Source: Tolypothrix sp. PCC 7712 (GTDB lineage: Bacteria; Cyanobacteriota; Cyanobacteriia; Cyanobacteriales; Nostocaceae). From it: DNA of 64,000 nt. Below the pieces are notes generated by a model. That model saw only the letters and a program-made list of their open reading frames with translations, had not been told where the DNA came from and made no database searches. The translations under genes and the position numbers were made by a program. Each line of letters starts with the position of its first letter. The stretch's first letter is position 1. The stretch lies in the NCBI RefSeq assembly GCF_025860405.1, contig NZ_CP063785.1, positions 248,001-312,000 of the forward strand, written 5' to 3'. This document shows positions 8,404 to 16,519 of this stretch, in pieces.

Positions 8404-8557
8404 CTAACGCACCATCCGAGATTTTCGGTGCGTTACACTTCGTGATAACACACCCTACCAAAGCTGATTTACCCACGCTAGTAGGGTGTGTTACGCCGCA
8501 GGCTAACGCACCGCCCGAGATTGTCGGTGCGTTACACTTCGTGATCACGCACCCTAC
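8404..8557. repeat. One and a half copies of the GTAGGGTGTGTTACG palindrome
   Basis: Bases 8481-8557 form a complete palindromic unit: GTAGGGTGTGTTACGCCGCA at the left and TTACACTTCGTGATCACGCA followed by CCCTAC at the right. Bases 8404-8457 are a right-half copy. The right edge lies about 14 bp from the stop of the CHAT-TIR-AAA gene, so the hairpin could also affect the 3' end of that transcript. Confidence 0.65.
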
Positions 8558-8570
8558 CAAAGCTTCCCCT

Positions 8571-10724
8571 TTACCCACGCAAGTTCTCCCGGAAATAATC
8601 AGCATAAAGTTGACAACGCGGGATTACCGTTCTCCCCTCCCTTCGCACCAACCCCGCACCCCGCAGCCGGAAGAAAACGCGCTCATCATCGCAGGTGTTA
8701 TGGCGAATTACCTGCAGCATACTTGACACTAATTCCGCTTTACTATGCAGTCGAAACAAATGGTTCCGCAAATGATTACCAAAGGGGCCATTATCTGCGG
8801 TAGCTTTGGCAAATAATTCCGCAGTCGTGAAGCGCTGACTGGCGATTAAATACAGCGCCACCCTGACTAAATAAGGATGTCCATTCAGCAACGCCATTAA
8901 CTGCTGTTCTGCATTAGCATTAAGCGGTGAACCATGACGGTAATTCAAATCAGCAACTTGCGTGGCGGTAAAATCTTCTAAGTCAATTACCTCGCCTACA
9001 TTAAACGGTGATTGGTTGAGATTATCAATTAATTGGTAGGGTTCGGTGGAAGTCACCAAGGCTAAATCGAGTTGCTTCCAAATCGGTGTAGTAGCGCGGT
9101 TATTGTGCCAACTGCGAAGCATTCCAAAGAAATCGGAACGGAATTCAGTATCAAAAGCCCTTTCTACTTCATCCATTGCTAATACTAAGGGCTGACCAAA
9201 TTCTTTTAACAAATAGCGCCCAATATAGCGGGTGCAACGCTGACTATTACCCAAGGGAGAGTTCCAATATTCAGCAACTTTATCTGCCATTTCTATTTCA
9301 TCAGTTAGCCAAGTGCAAAATTGCCGAAAGAATAATTCAGCATTGCTTAAAGCTGCTTGATCAAATAATTGAAAATCCAAGAAAGCCACCCGCTTACCTG
9401 CATTCATCGCCGCATTACAGGTGCGAATTAACAAGGAACTCTTGCCCATTTGTCGGGGGCCTTTAATGGTGATTGTCACACCTTGACGCTGAATCGCATT
9501 CAAAGCCAGAACATCACAAGCGCGTTCCACATAAAAGCGAGACTCGCCATCCATTGTTCCTTCTGGCATTTCCAGCGATATCGGCTGTGCGGAAGGAAAA
9601 GGCTGAGGTAAAGCTGAGGCTTCCCGTGGCTGCAGCAAACTGGCTTGATTCGCTTCCCCAATTGTTAATTCACCCCCAGAAATCGCCTGCAGCAATTCTG
9701 CAATTAGGCGGGGTGTATCTTCCCCATCTCGCCAAACAGCCCAGTTAATCCCATTGAGATAAACACTCAAAGGATACTGAAACGGCTCTCGATATGCCAA
9801 CCGCACCGGGAGAATCATCGGCTTTCCGCCTTGTTCCTTAGCCAGGCGACTGGCGGTAGCAATTTCCGCCTCCACCATCTCACTGTGGACAGAATGCTCA
9901 GAAAGGAAAACAATTAAAAAATCAGCTTGGCGAAGTTCCGCTTCAATACGTTCCGCCCAGCGTGTGCCTACGGTGATAATTTGGTCAATGAAAACTGTGT
10001 GATGTTGAGCCAGCGCTTGCTGGACTTGCAATGCAATCGGCTCATCGGGGGTGACATGGCGTTTGTAGCTGATGAAGATGCGTTTGGGGGGGGAAGGGGG
10101 AATGGGTAAAGGGGAAGGGGGAAGGGGGAAGGGGGAAGGGGAGGGAATTACAGATGGGGTTGGGGGGAGGTTGCGGCTTTTGAGGACTGGGGTGGCAGAT
10201 TCGGGGATGTTTTCTAAATCAATGGCGATGCGCCCAAATTCGTATGCATCTTCGTAGGTTCTACCTGCGCCAAGGGCATCATAAAACCCGACTGCAAATT
10301 TAATTGCGGCGCGATCGCCTACTGCTTTATTCATTCCTACTACATAATTAATATGTTGGAATATCGCCTCAGCTTGCGCTTCGCTATAACAGGCGTTTAA
10401 CAGCACACACTCTATCTTGTCTTGAAATAACCTAAACAGTCTGCCCAGTGACTCTGTACTTACCAGTTGCAACTGTCCGTGATCATCTTCCAAAACTAAA
10501 CCTTGCTCACCTTCCCCATGTCCAGAGAAATGCACAATCTCTGGTTGATGATCCAAAAGCGCACGTCGCAAATCTGCCGGACGCACAGCCCATTTAGTAA
10601 TTATCTCAAACTGTTCACGAATTTTCGCACGTTCCAACCCCGCCTGAATTTCCCGCACTTCTTCATCCAAGCGCAACTTCACCGTATTCTTGGGATTTGC
10701 CGATAAAACCAGGATTTTTTTCAC
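8571..10724 (-). CDS. CHAT protease - TIR - AAA-like three-domain protein
   Basis: 717 residues. Residues ~1-180 are a CHAT (caspase-like) domain with the dyad His69 in HFSGHGEG and Cys112 in LLNACYS. Residues ~188-213 are a Pro/Ser-rich linker made from an intergenic G/A repeat read in frame. Residues 214-345 are a TIR domain opening RIFISYKR, with SEMVEAEI carrying Glu287 at the usual NADase catalytic position. Residues ~400-717 are an AAA-like ATPase (Walker A GPRQMGKSS at ~420-428; Walker B-like LVLAMDEVE; GHPYLVRVALYL) of the same type as in the downstream WD40 protein, ending in a winged-helix-like part. So it combines two possible killer effectors, a protease and an NAD-cleaving TIR, with a nucleotide switch but has no repeat sensor. 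It is followed 353 bp later on the same strand by the AAA-WD40 gene, which could be the sensor partner (inference). Confidence 0.88.
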   Translation of the reverse strand: MKKILVLSANPKNTVKLRLDEEVREIQAGLERAKIREQFEIITKWAVRPADLRRALLDHQPEIVHFSGHGEGEQGLVLEDDHGQLQLVSTESLGRLFRLFQDKIECVLLNACYSEAQAEAIFQHINYVVGMNKAVGDRAAIKFAVGFYDALGAGRTYEDAYEFGRIAIDLENIPESATPVLKSRNLPPTPSVIPSPSPFPLPPSPLPIPPSPPKRIFISYKRHVTPDEPIALQVQQALAQHHTVFIDQIITVGTRWAERIEAELRQADFLIVFLSEHSVHSEMVEAEIATASRLAKEQGGKPMILPVRLAYREPFQYPLSVYLNGINWAVWRDGEDTPRLIAELLQAISGGELTIGEANQASLLQPREASALPQPFPSAQPISLEMPEGTMDGESRFYVERACDVLALNAIQRQGVTITIKGPRQMGKSSLLIRTCNAAMNAGKRVAFLDFQLFDQAALSNAELFFRQFCTWLTDEIEMADKVAEYWNSPLGNSQRCTRYIGRYLLKEFGQPLVLAMDEVERAFDTEFRSDFFGMLRSWHNNRATTPIWKQLDLALVTSTEPYQLIDNLNQSPFNVGEVIDLEDFTATQVADLNYRHGSPLNANAEQQLMALLNGHPYLVRVALYLIASQRFTTAELFAKATADNGPFGNHLRNHLFRLHSKAELVSSMLQVIRHNTCDDERVFFRLRGAGLVRREGRTVIPRCQLYADYFRENLRG
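10080..10163. repeat. G/A-rich repeat tract inside the CHAT-TIR coding sequence
   Basis: GGGGGAAGGGGGAA-type units on the plus strand (10087-10143) are read on the minus strand as a Pro/Ser/Phe linker (PSPSPFPLPPSP) precisely between the CHAT and TIR domains. The same tract is abundant in intergenic DNA of this window. Confidence 0.8.
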
Positions 10725-11240
10725 ACTATCATCAATTATTGCACCAGGCGTTGTCTCTAGATGCAGTTTACTACAGCAGAGTTACGGAGAATTACGGGCA
10801 GTGTAAAGAAATTTGGGGAAAGGGGGAAGGGTGAAGGGGGAAAGGGTAGTGGCGTGACCAGGCTAAAATGTTGCAATAATTTTTCTTGTGGGGTGGACAT
10901 CTTGTCCGCCCCGGACGGGTGAGACACCCATCCCACAAGAGTTTTTTTCATGCACTATTTTAGTCTAGACACGCCAGTAGTGGACTGACACAGCTAATTT
11001 AGTGCAATAGCAAAAATTCATTTTATCGGCGTATATCGGCGGTTAATTTCATCAAATCTAATGCCTCATTTTAGCCGTAACGCACCATCCATGCTTAAGC
11101 AAAAGCTGCTGCCCAGATCCCCGACTTTTTGAAAAAGTCGGGGATCTAAATCTCGCTCAAGTAAGTGACATTCCACTCTACAATAAGTTGATTTTTACTT
11201 TATAAATAAGCTCTAAGAATTACGAATTACGAATTACGAA
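10725..11240. other. Gap between CHAT-TIR gene and kinase gene; repeats only
   Basis: These 516 bp hold a G/A-rich tract (10811-10847), the complete 127-bp palindromic element at 10850-10976, and a short hairpin near 11119-11147 (ATCCCCGACTTTTTGAAAAA then GTCGGGGAT). Tandem AATTACGAATTACG units lie at 11218-11245 and overlap the kinase stop. No credible gene is seen; the CHAT-TIR promoter should lie near 10725-10840. Confidence 0.55.
10850..10976. repeat. 127-bp palindromic MITE-like element, copy 2
   Basis: Starts TGGCGTGACCAGGCTAAAAT and ends ATTTTAGTCTAGACACGCCA; the ends are inverted repeats with few mismatches. The middle is the hairpin CTTGTGGGGTGGACATCTTG with a right arm of CCCATCCCACAAG. 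No coding capacity and no recognised target duplication. Confidence 0.75.
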
Positions 11241-12380
11241 CTACGAATTATTATTCCCCAAATATTTACTTTTCAACTCTTCCAACTCATCATCTATAAT
11301 GCTTTTATTAGTAGGCTGAGGAGTTTGAGGTTGGGGTTGACTTTGCTGCTTTGGCGGTTTATTTCCACCTAAAAATAGAGTCTTCATTTCCTCTAATTCC
11401 AGGTCAATTTGGCTTTGCGATTTGGGAGATACAGCAGGTTTGGGGTTAGATGGTGCAACGTTAACAGGCTTTATTGATGTTGCTGGTGTAGCAACTATCG
11501 GCACATTTTTATTCAGGTCAATTAAAACTTCATCTGCTGTTTGATAACGCCGCCTCGGGATACTTTCTAACATTTTGTTGAGAATGTTAGTTAACTCTTG
11601 ACTTACAGGATTTGTTAAATACTGCTGCCAAATCCAACTATCATTATTAATATCATAGGAATCAAAGGGCGATCGCTCGGTAAGTAAGCGAATACAAGTA
11701 GCACCCAAGCTGTAGATATCGCTAGCGAAAATCGCTCGTCCTCGGATTTGTTCTGGTGCAACATACTCGGGACTACCGATACTTGTACCAGTGCGGTTGA
11801 GAGAAGTGCTAGTGGCAGATTTAGAAGCGCCGAAATCTACTAAAACTAGTTTGCGATCGCTTGCCCGTAAAATAATATTTTCGGGTTTAATATCACGGTG
11901 AATGACGTGCCTAGCATGGCAAAATTGCAGTACTGGCAATAAATCATTGAGCAACTGCCGAATTTGCTCTTCGTTAAAAGCCCCTTGTTCTACTGATTCC
12001 TGAGCTAAATTTTTCCCATCAATAAATTCTTGGACAAGATACTGCCTATCATCTTGGGTAAAATATGCCAGTAATGCCGGAATTTGGGGATGTTGCCCTA
12101 ATTCATCTAACTGTACAGCTTCTTGGTTAAATAACTCCACAGCCTTTTGCACAGTATTTGTGCCTTGGGCTTGGGGGTAAAATTGCTTAATTACACAGCG
12201 TGGTTTTGAGGGTTTATCTTCATCCACCGCTAAAAAAGTACGCCCAAAACCCCCTTGTCCTATGGGTTTAATTGCACGGTAGCGTTCTTTAAGCAGTAGC
12301 TTATAACCACAACTTAGACAAAACTTCACATCATCAGAATTTTCCGGTTTGGGACAACGGGGGTTAAGGCAGTAGCTCAT
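11241..12380 (-). CDS. Zinc-ribbon Ser/Thr protein kinase (Hanks type)
   Basis: 379 residues from the ATG at 12380; an upstream alternative at 12434 would add residues before the usual MSYCLNP start of this cyanobacterial family. Residues 4-24 form a zinc ribbon (Cys4, Cys9, Cys21, Cys24). The kinase domain spans ~34-310: glycine loop GQGGFG at 41-46, Lys65 in VIKQF, the catalytic loop HRDIKPEN at 161-168, DFG at 182-184, and an activation segment with GTSIGSPEYVAPEQ. All catalytic residues are present. The C-terminal tail is Pro/Gln-rich and carries two similar motifs, ELEEMKTLFLGG and ELEELKSKYLGN, perhaps a docking repeat. It is cytosolic with no membrane segment. The gene lies on the same strand as the toxin-antitoxin pair upstream and the CHAT-TIR gene downstream. 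The substrate is unknown. Confidence 0.9.
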   Translation of the reverse strand: MSYCLNPRCPKPENSDDVKFCLSCGYKLLLKERYRAIKPIGQGGFGRTFLAVDEDKPSKPRCVIKQFYPQAQGTNTVQKAVELFNQEAVQLDELGQHPQIPALLAYFTQDDRQYLVQEFIDGKNLAQESVEQGAFNEEQIRQLLNDLLPVLQFCHARHVIHRDIKPENIILRASDRKLVLVDFGASKSATSTSLNRTGTSIGSPEYVAPEQIRGRAIFASDIYSLGATCIRLLTERSPFDSYDINNDSWIWQQYLTNPVSQELTNILNKMLESIPRRRYQTADEVLIDLNKNVPIVATPATSIKPVNVAPSNPKPAVSPKSQSQIDLELEEMKTLFLGGNKPPKQQSQPQPQTPQPTNKSIIDDELEELKSKYLGNNNS

Positions 12381-12440
12381 AGTGGCGCTAAAAATCGCTC
12401 TTATTGTATTTATTTTGCCCTGCGATCGCCACAAGGGTAT

Positions 12441-12860
12441 TCAGATTCGCCAATTATCTAGCTTCAGACTGTAACCCAGTGCTTGAATGCGCTGATAGTG
12501 CGCTAAATTACCAGTGACTAATATCAAATTTTGCTGTATCGCAATAGCTGCAATCATGCTATCAGCAAGTCCTATCGGTTGTCCTATGCGTTCCAAATCT
12601 GCATAAATACGCCCAGCTAATTCAGCATCCCTCAGTTGCAGTGTTAACACCTCTGCTACGGCAATTTGAGCAAAAAACTGCTGAATTCTATCTTCTCTTT
12701 GCAACCGATGCCAGCCTTTGACAATTTCTAAGACTGTGATAGTGCAGATAGTGTAGCGACCAAAAACTGCTAAATAACTAATAGCTCTTGATACTACACG
12801 CTGATCTCTACGCTTGAGACTCTCGGAAAGAATGTCTGTGTCAAGTAATACCTTTTCCAA
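12441..12860 (-). CDS. PIN-domain RNase toxin (VapC-like)
   Basis: 139 residues. The acidic PIN residues are visible: Asp7 and Asp9 in LLDTDILSE, Glu45 in LEIVKGW and Asp100 in IGLADSMIAA, followed by LVTGNLAHYQRI. The start must be the TTG at 12860, because a stop (TAA) lies just upstream in frame and no ATG or GTG precedes the LLDTD strand. The first 20 bp overlap the 3' end of the antitoxin gene, which suggests translational coupling. VapC proteins cleave RNA, often tRNA, when freed from the antitoxin; the target here is unknown. The pair sits just upstream of the Ser/Thr kinase and could be independent of the rest of the block. Confidence 0.88.
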   Translation of the reverse strand: MEKVLLDTDILSESLKRRDQRVVSRAISYLAVFGRYTICTITVLEIVKGWHRLQREDRIQQFFAQIAVAEVLTLQLRDAELAGRIYADLERIGQPIGLADSMIAAIAIQQNLILVTGNLAHYQRIQALGYSLKLDNWRI

Positions 12861-13095
12861 AGCGTTGATTTAATGGGTGTGCTGCCCGATCCTTCATTAC
12901 CTCTTCTAGCATCTCATCTACTGACTCAGGATCATCAGCAAATAGTCCCAATAATGGATACTTTTCTGGTTCTGCTTTTGGTAATTGATCAATTGCGTAT
13001 GCAATTAACTCTGACAAGTCACAATGGCGTGATTTTGCCAAAGCTTGCGCTTTCTCCAGGGTTTTCTCGTCGAGTTGCAATTCTATGTTTTTCAC
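12841..13095 (-). CDS. Antitoxin of the PIN toxin (ribbon-helix-helix-like)
   Basis: 84 residues from a GTG at 13095. The N-terminal ~40 residues (IELQLDEKTLEKAQALAKSR and SELIAYAIDQL) fit a strand followed by two helices, as in ribbon-helix-helix antitoxins, and the C-terminal part (SVDEMLEEVMKDRAAHPLN) would wrap the toxin. The gene overlaps the toxin start by 20 bp. Such antitoxins usually repress their own promoter, which should lie just upstream of 13095, but I see no clear operator. I name it from position and fold impression, not from a specific family match. Confidence 0.75.
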   Translation of the reverse strand: MKNIELQLDEKTLEKAQALAKSRHCDLSELIAYAIDQLPKAEPEKYPLLGLFADDPESVDEMLEEVMKDRAAHPLNQRFGKGIT

Positions 13096-13634
13096 GCCGC
13101 CTCATCTAAAAGCTGATGTGACAAGGCAATTCTAGCATTTTTGATATCTTGATGAGCCTTGAGGAAATGCGATCGCAATGTAAGTAGTTAAACAAAATTA
13201 ATTACAAAATGTCATTGCGAATGGAGCGGAGCGGAATGAAGCAATCGCAAGGGTTGAGATTGCTTCTCTTCGAGACGCTGCGCGTTAAGCGAAGCTATGC
13301 CGAAGGCTTTACGCTGCGCTCGCAATGACTGTAATTAATTTTGCGTGGTTACTTACCATCAGGAAAAAGTGTCCCTGTTTTGTGAAATGATCTAAACAGA
13401 AATCAAAATTTTCTCAGTATTTTCTGGGTTGTCTTCTTACCACTTAAGTGGATTTTTTACAAGAAGATTCCAGTTATTATGCTGATAAATTCTGCTAAAT
13501 TGGGCACCAATAACAATTAGCTGCGTCAATAATTTTAGTTAAATTGCTGAGTCTGTTTCTGTGGCTCTTACGCCAAGTTTGTCCAGCACAGGGAATGCCT
13601 AACTACCATTGAACCAATTTTCTAGTAAGCATAA
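13096..13634. other. Gap between antitoxin and glycoside hydrolase; holds a MITE
   Basis: Besides the 175-bp element at 13181-13355 there is a HIP1 octamer directly before it (near 13170) and AT-rich sequence at 13380-13620 that probably carries the promoter of the downstream plus-strand gene. No other gene is seen. Confidence 0.5.
13181..13355. mobile_element. 175-bp MITE with TA target duplication, copy 1
   Basis: A 171-bp element (13183-13353) is flanked by TA on both sides. The left end AGTAGTTAAACAAAATTAAT and the reverse complement of the right end, AGTAACCACGCAAAATTAAT, form imperfect terminal inverted repeats that continue through TTACA and GTCATTGCGA. It is nearly identical to 28391-28565, with two mismatches seen. 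TA duplication is the mark of IS630/mariner-type transposases; none is encoded in the window. Confidence 0.85.
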
Positions 13635-14963
13635 ATGCTTGTAGACTATATGGCGAGTAGATTACTAAAAAAAAGCCTGCTATGGCGCGTATGTGTAGCT
13701 AACGCATCAATAAAACCGATGAAATCAATTTTGAAATCAATGTTTGCTGTTCAAAGTTGGCGACAAAGACGCGCGGCGACTTTTGCCCAAAGATTACGCA
13801 AGTATCTTTACTTGATAGTTGCCTTAATATCTTGCCTGACGGTATTCGTTGTCGATAATTTTACCCCTGCGATCGCTCAGGTTTCGCAGTTACCCCGTGA
13901 GGAAATTCGCGGAGTGTGGATGACGAACAACGATATGGACATCCTCAAGGAACGCCCCAAGGTGCTGGAAGCTGTGAGCCAACTGCGGCGGCTCAACTTT
14001 AACACTATCTATCCTGTCATCTGGAATTCTGGCTATGTCATGTATCCCAGCGCTGTAGCCAAGCGTACAGGTATCCAACCCTTTGTTTTACGAGGCTCAG
14101 ATGGACATGATATCTTAGCAGACTTAATTAACCAAGCCCATCGTCAAGGCCTGTTGGTAATTCCCTGGTTTGAGTTTGGGTTTATGGCTCCACCAACATC
14201 AGAATTAGTTATGGAGCATCCCAATTGGTTCACACGCAAGCGAGACGGAAGTCAAACTTCCATTAGTGCGGCTGGTGAAGTGATGTGGCTCAATCCCTTC
14301 CATCCAGAAGTACAACAATTTATTACTAGCCTAGTGCTGGAAAACGTCACCCAATATGATGTTGATGGCATTCAGTTTGACGATCACATGAGTTTGCCCC
14401 ACGAATTTGGCTATGATCCATATACAGTGGCGTTGTACACTCAAGAAACTAAGAAAAGCCCTCCTCGTAATGCTGAAGATCAAGATTGGGTACGTTGGCG
14501 CGCAGATAAAATTACAAGCTTCATGGTGAAACTTAACCAAGCTGTCAAAGCGCAAAAGCCCCGCTCGATTTTCTCTGTATCGCCGAATTACTACGACTTT
14601 GCATATAAATTTCAACTCCAAGACTGGCTCAATTGGATTAAGTTGAATATTGTCGATGAGCTAATTGTGCAAATTTATCGCCCCAATCTTCAAAGCTTTG
14701 TTACTAATATTTCCCGCGCTGAAATCCAACAAGCACAAAAAGTAATTCCTACTGGTGTGGGGGTTATGGCAGGATTACGAAATAACCCAGTTCCCATACA
14801 GCAAATTAAGGCTCAAGTCCGAGCAGCTCAAGAACGTGGCTTAGGTGTCGCCTTCTTTTATTATGAGAGCCTTTGGGAATATGCCCCAGAAACAGCCGCA
14901 GAAAGAAAGGCAGGATTCCAAGCCCTCTTCCGCGCTCCGGCTTTGCGTGCCAGGATTGAGTAG
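13635..14963 (+). CDS. GHL10-type glycoside hydrolase-like protein, secreted or membrane-anchored
   Basis: 442 residues from the ATG at 13635; ATGs at 13650 and 13719 are other possible starts. Residues ~55-82 are a hydrophobic export or anchor segment ending in AIAQ. From ~88 onward the protein matches the DUF187/GHL10 (YngK-like) family: EIRGVWMTNNDMDIL, FNTIYPVIWNSGY, HRQGLLVIPWFEFGF, DGIQFDDHMSLP, and IVDELIVQIYRPN in a TIM-barrel-like order. The acidic residues in FDDH and WFEFGF are candidate catalytic residues. The family is thought to act on cell-envelope or extracellular polysaccharides, but substrates are poorly known. The gene stands alone, with a GATGAGGGN minisatellite right after the stop. 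Confidence 0.85.
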   Translation: MLVDYMASRLLKKSLLWRVCVANASIKPMKSILKSMFAVQSWRQRRAATFAQRLRKYLYLIVALISCLTVFVVDNFTPAIAQVSQLPREEIRGVWMTNNDMDILKERPKVLEAVSQLRRLNFNTIYPVIWNSGYVMYPSAVAKRTGIQPFVLRGSDGHDILADLINQAHRQGLLVIPWFEFGFMAPPTSELVMEHPNWFTRKRDGSQTSISAAGEVMWLNPFHPEVQQFITSLVLENVTQYDVDGIQFDDHMSLPHEFGYDPYTVALYTQETKKSPPRNAEDQDWVRWRADKITSFMVKLNQAVKAQKPRSIFSVSPNYYDFAYKFQLQDWLNWIKLNIVDELIVQIYRPNLQSFVTNISRAEIQQAQKVIPTGVGVMAGLRNNPVPIQQIKAQVRAAQERGLGVAFFYYESLWEYAPETAAERKAGFQALFRAPALRARIE

Positions 14964-14973
14964 TGGAGGAAGG

Positions 14974-15135
14974 GATGAGGGGGATGAGGGGGATGAGGGA
15001 GATGAGGGGGATGAGGGAGATGAGGGAGATGAGGGGGATGAGGGAGATGAGGGGGATGAGGGAGATGAGGGGGATGAGGGGGATGAGGGGGATGAGGGGG
15101 ATGAGGGAAATGAGGGAGAGGAGGGGGATGAGGGA
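14974..15135. repeat. 9-bp GATGAGGGN minisatellite, about 18 units
   Basis: Tandem GATGAGGGG and GATGAGGGA units directly follow the glycoside hydrolase stop codon. The reverse complement (CTCATCTCC/CTCATCTTCC) occurs at 42086-42150 and 62355-62400, and an in-frame version lies inside the gene at 55473-56387 (55785-55870). The frames across it give only acidic or Met/Arg/Gly repeats and are not genes. Confidence 0.85.
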
Positions 15136-15228
15136 GACAAATAATTAAAAATTACGTCTTCAATCCCGTTCCCTATCTTCTATTTTCCTTCATCCCTGTT
15201 CCCAGTTCCCTGTTCCCTGTTCCCTCTT

Positions 15229-16260
15229 TTAGCCTAATTTTGCCTTGGGAATCAAACTGACATCCCAGGTATACAATCCGACGGTGTCAGGGACTCTGGC
15301 GAACCTTCCTGTACGATAGCCTCGTGATAATTCATTGAGAACCTTACTTTTAACCTCTCTCAAGTCTTCAGCATCTATTTCTCCATAAAGTCCATTGATG
15401 ACTTCCGCAACTGTCATAATTTTCCCGGCGTTTTCCTCTAACAAAGAGGTAAGAGCATCAATTAAAAATTGACCCTCATATTGTGTGAGCATGGGTACGA
15501 CTTTGTTTTTGGGAAGTATCAGCGGTTTCTTCTTTTTCGATGTGAGAGTTTTAGTAGAATTACCATTTCTACTTGAGCTGAGTAGACTTAAATCTAAGGT
15601 ATAACAACCAGGTTCGTCAGGAATTGCCACCCAACTACTACCTTTACCTTGTGTCAACGAGGATTGAACTCTACCTTTCACTACTTTGAAGACTGTAGGC
15701 TCTAACTCTCCATATAGCGATCGCACAATGAAATCAATATGGCACACTGTACCGCGATGTTTTTGCAAGAGCTTTCTAATAGCTTCAATCCGATTCACTG
15801 AGTTTTGATACTCCGGTAGCATCGGATAGTCTTGTACCTTGGATGTTTGCTCTTTAGGCTCAGGCGGAGGAGCTATTTCTGGTTGTGGACTAGGAGATTG
15901 ATACTCGTTGGTATCGGTAGTAGTGGCTGACGAATTATCTACCTCTAAATTGTCTGAATCTAGAAGTTCCGAAGCAGTAGACTCTTCTAAATTGTGATCA
16001 GACTCAGAAATATCATTGGGTGAAAATTTCTGTGCAGGAGGAAGAGAGGGAGTAACATCAGCCGATTCTAACTTGGCAATGTGGTTTTCTTGTGATGGTG
16101 ACCAGGTAGATAACAAAGCTTCTACATGATCGAGATGCGATCGCGCCTGTGTATATAAGCGTTCGTACTCTTCTACCATCCCCGCATAGTAGTCTCTTAA
16201 TTCCAACAGAGGCGTGAGGAAAGTTTCAGGAGGTGGTTCCAATTGTCCCTTAAAAGTCAT
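15229..16260 (-). CDS. Conserved protein with two HARE-HTH-like repeats
   Basis: 343 residues, no signal or membrane segment. Residues ~10-50 are likely helical (LLELRDYYAGMVEEYERLY), 60-150 a disordered acidic/Pro-rich linker. Two similar ~70-residue units follow, near 157-222 and 262-335. Each has helix-LYGE-helix-strand features: SLYGELEPTVFKVVKGRVQ...PGCYTLDLSLL and GLYGEIDAEDLREVKSKVL...VGLYTWDVSLI. This pattern resembles winged-helix HARE-HTH domains, so DNA binding is a reasonable guess, but I do not recognise a named family. Its start lies 10 bp downstream of a small zinc-ribbon gene on the same strand, so the two are probably co-transcribed. Confidence 0.75.
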   Translation of the reverse strand: MTFKGQLEPPPETFLTPLLELRDYYAGMVEEYERLYTQARSHLDHVEALLSTWSPSQENHIAKLESADVTPSLPPAQKFSPNDISESDHNLEESTASELLDSDNLEVDNSSATTTDTNEYQSPSPQPEIAPPPEPKEQTSKVQDYPMLPEYQNSVNRIEAIRKLLQKHRGTVCHIDFIVRSLYGELEPTVFKVVKGRVQSSLTQGKGSSWVAIPDEPGCYTLDLSLLSSSRNGNSTKTLTSKKKKPLILPKNKVVPMLTQYEGQFLIDALTSLLEENAGKIMTVAEVINGLYGEIDAEDLREVKSKVLNELSRGYRTGRFARVPDTVGLYTWDVSLIPKAKLG

Positions 16261-16270
16261 AAAACCTTAA

Positions 16271-16519
16271 TCAATCCAAATCAGTGTTGCTTTTGTAAGT
16301 CATTGGTCTTGGTTTAGCTTTTGCAGCTGGCTTGAGCTGCTGTCTCTTCGGTGGTTGAGGAGGGCGACAGCGTTCGCAATATAAAGGCCTAGGGCCATAA
16401 GTCTCGCGGTTTGTCGTCTCATTACACTGCTTACAAATAAAGTTAAAAACACGAGTGTGAATTTCTCTTTGATGCGCTCTAACAGTGTATTCTCTAACGC
16501 TGATTAACTTACTTGCCAT
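16271..16519 (-). CDS. Small zinc-ribbon protein
   Basis: 82 residues from the ATG at 16519. Four cysteines form a CxxC...CxxC zinc ribbon: Cys29 and Cys32 in FICKQCNE, Cys48 and Cys51 in YCERCRPP. The C-terminus is Lys/Pro/Gln-rich and basic ([17 protein letters not shown]), which suits nucleic-acid contact. It is the first gene of a probable operon with the HTH-repeat protein, 10 bp apart. I do not recognise a named family; a regulatory role is inferred from the pair. Confidence 0.75.
   Translation of the reverse strand: MASKLISVREYTVRAHQREIHTRVFNFICKQCNETTNRETYGPRPLYCERCRPPQPPKRQQLKPAAKAKPRPMTYKSNTDLD

Noticed and set aside
14845..15148. Frames over the GATGAGGGN minisatellite on both strands
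   Set aside because: Pure repeat peptides (EGD, RGM, SPS) that begin inside the glycoside hydrolase gene.
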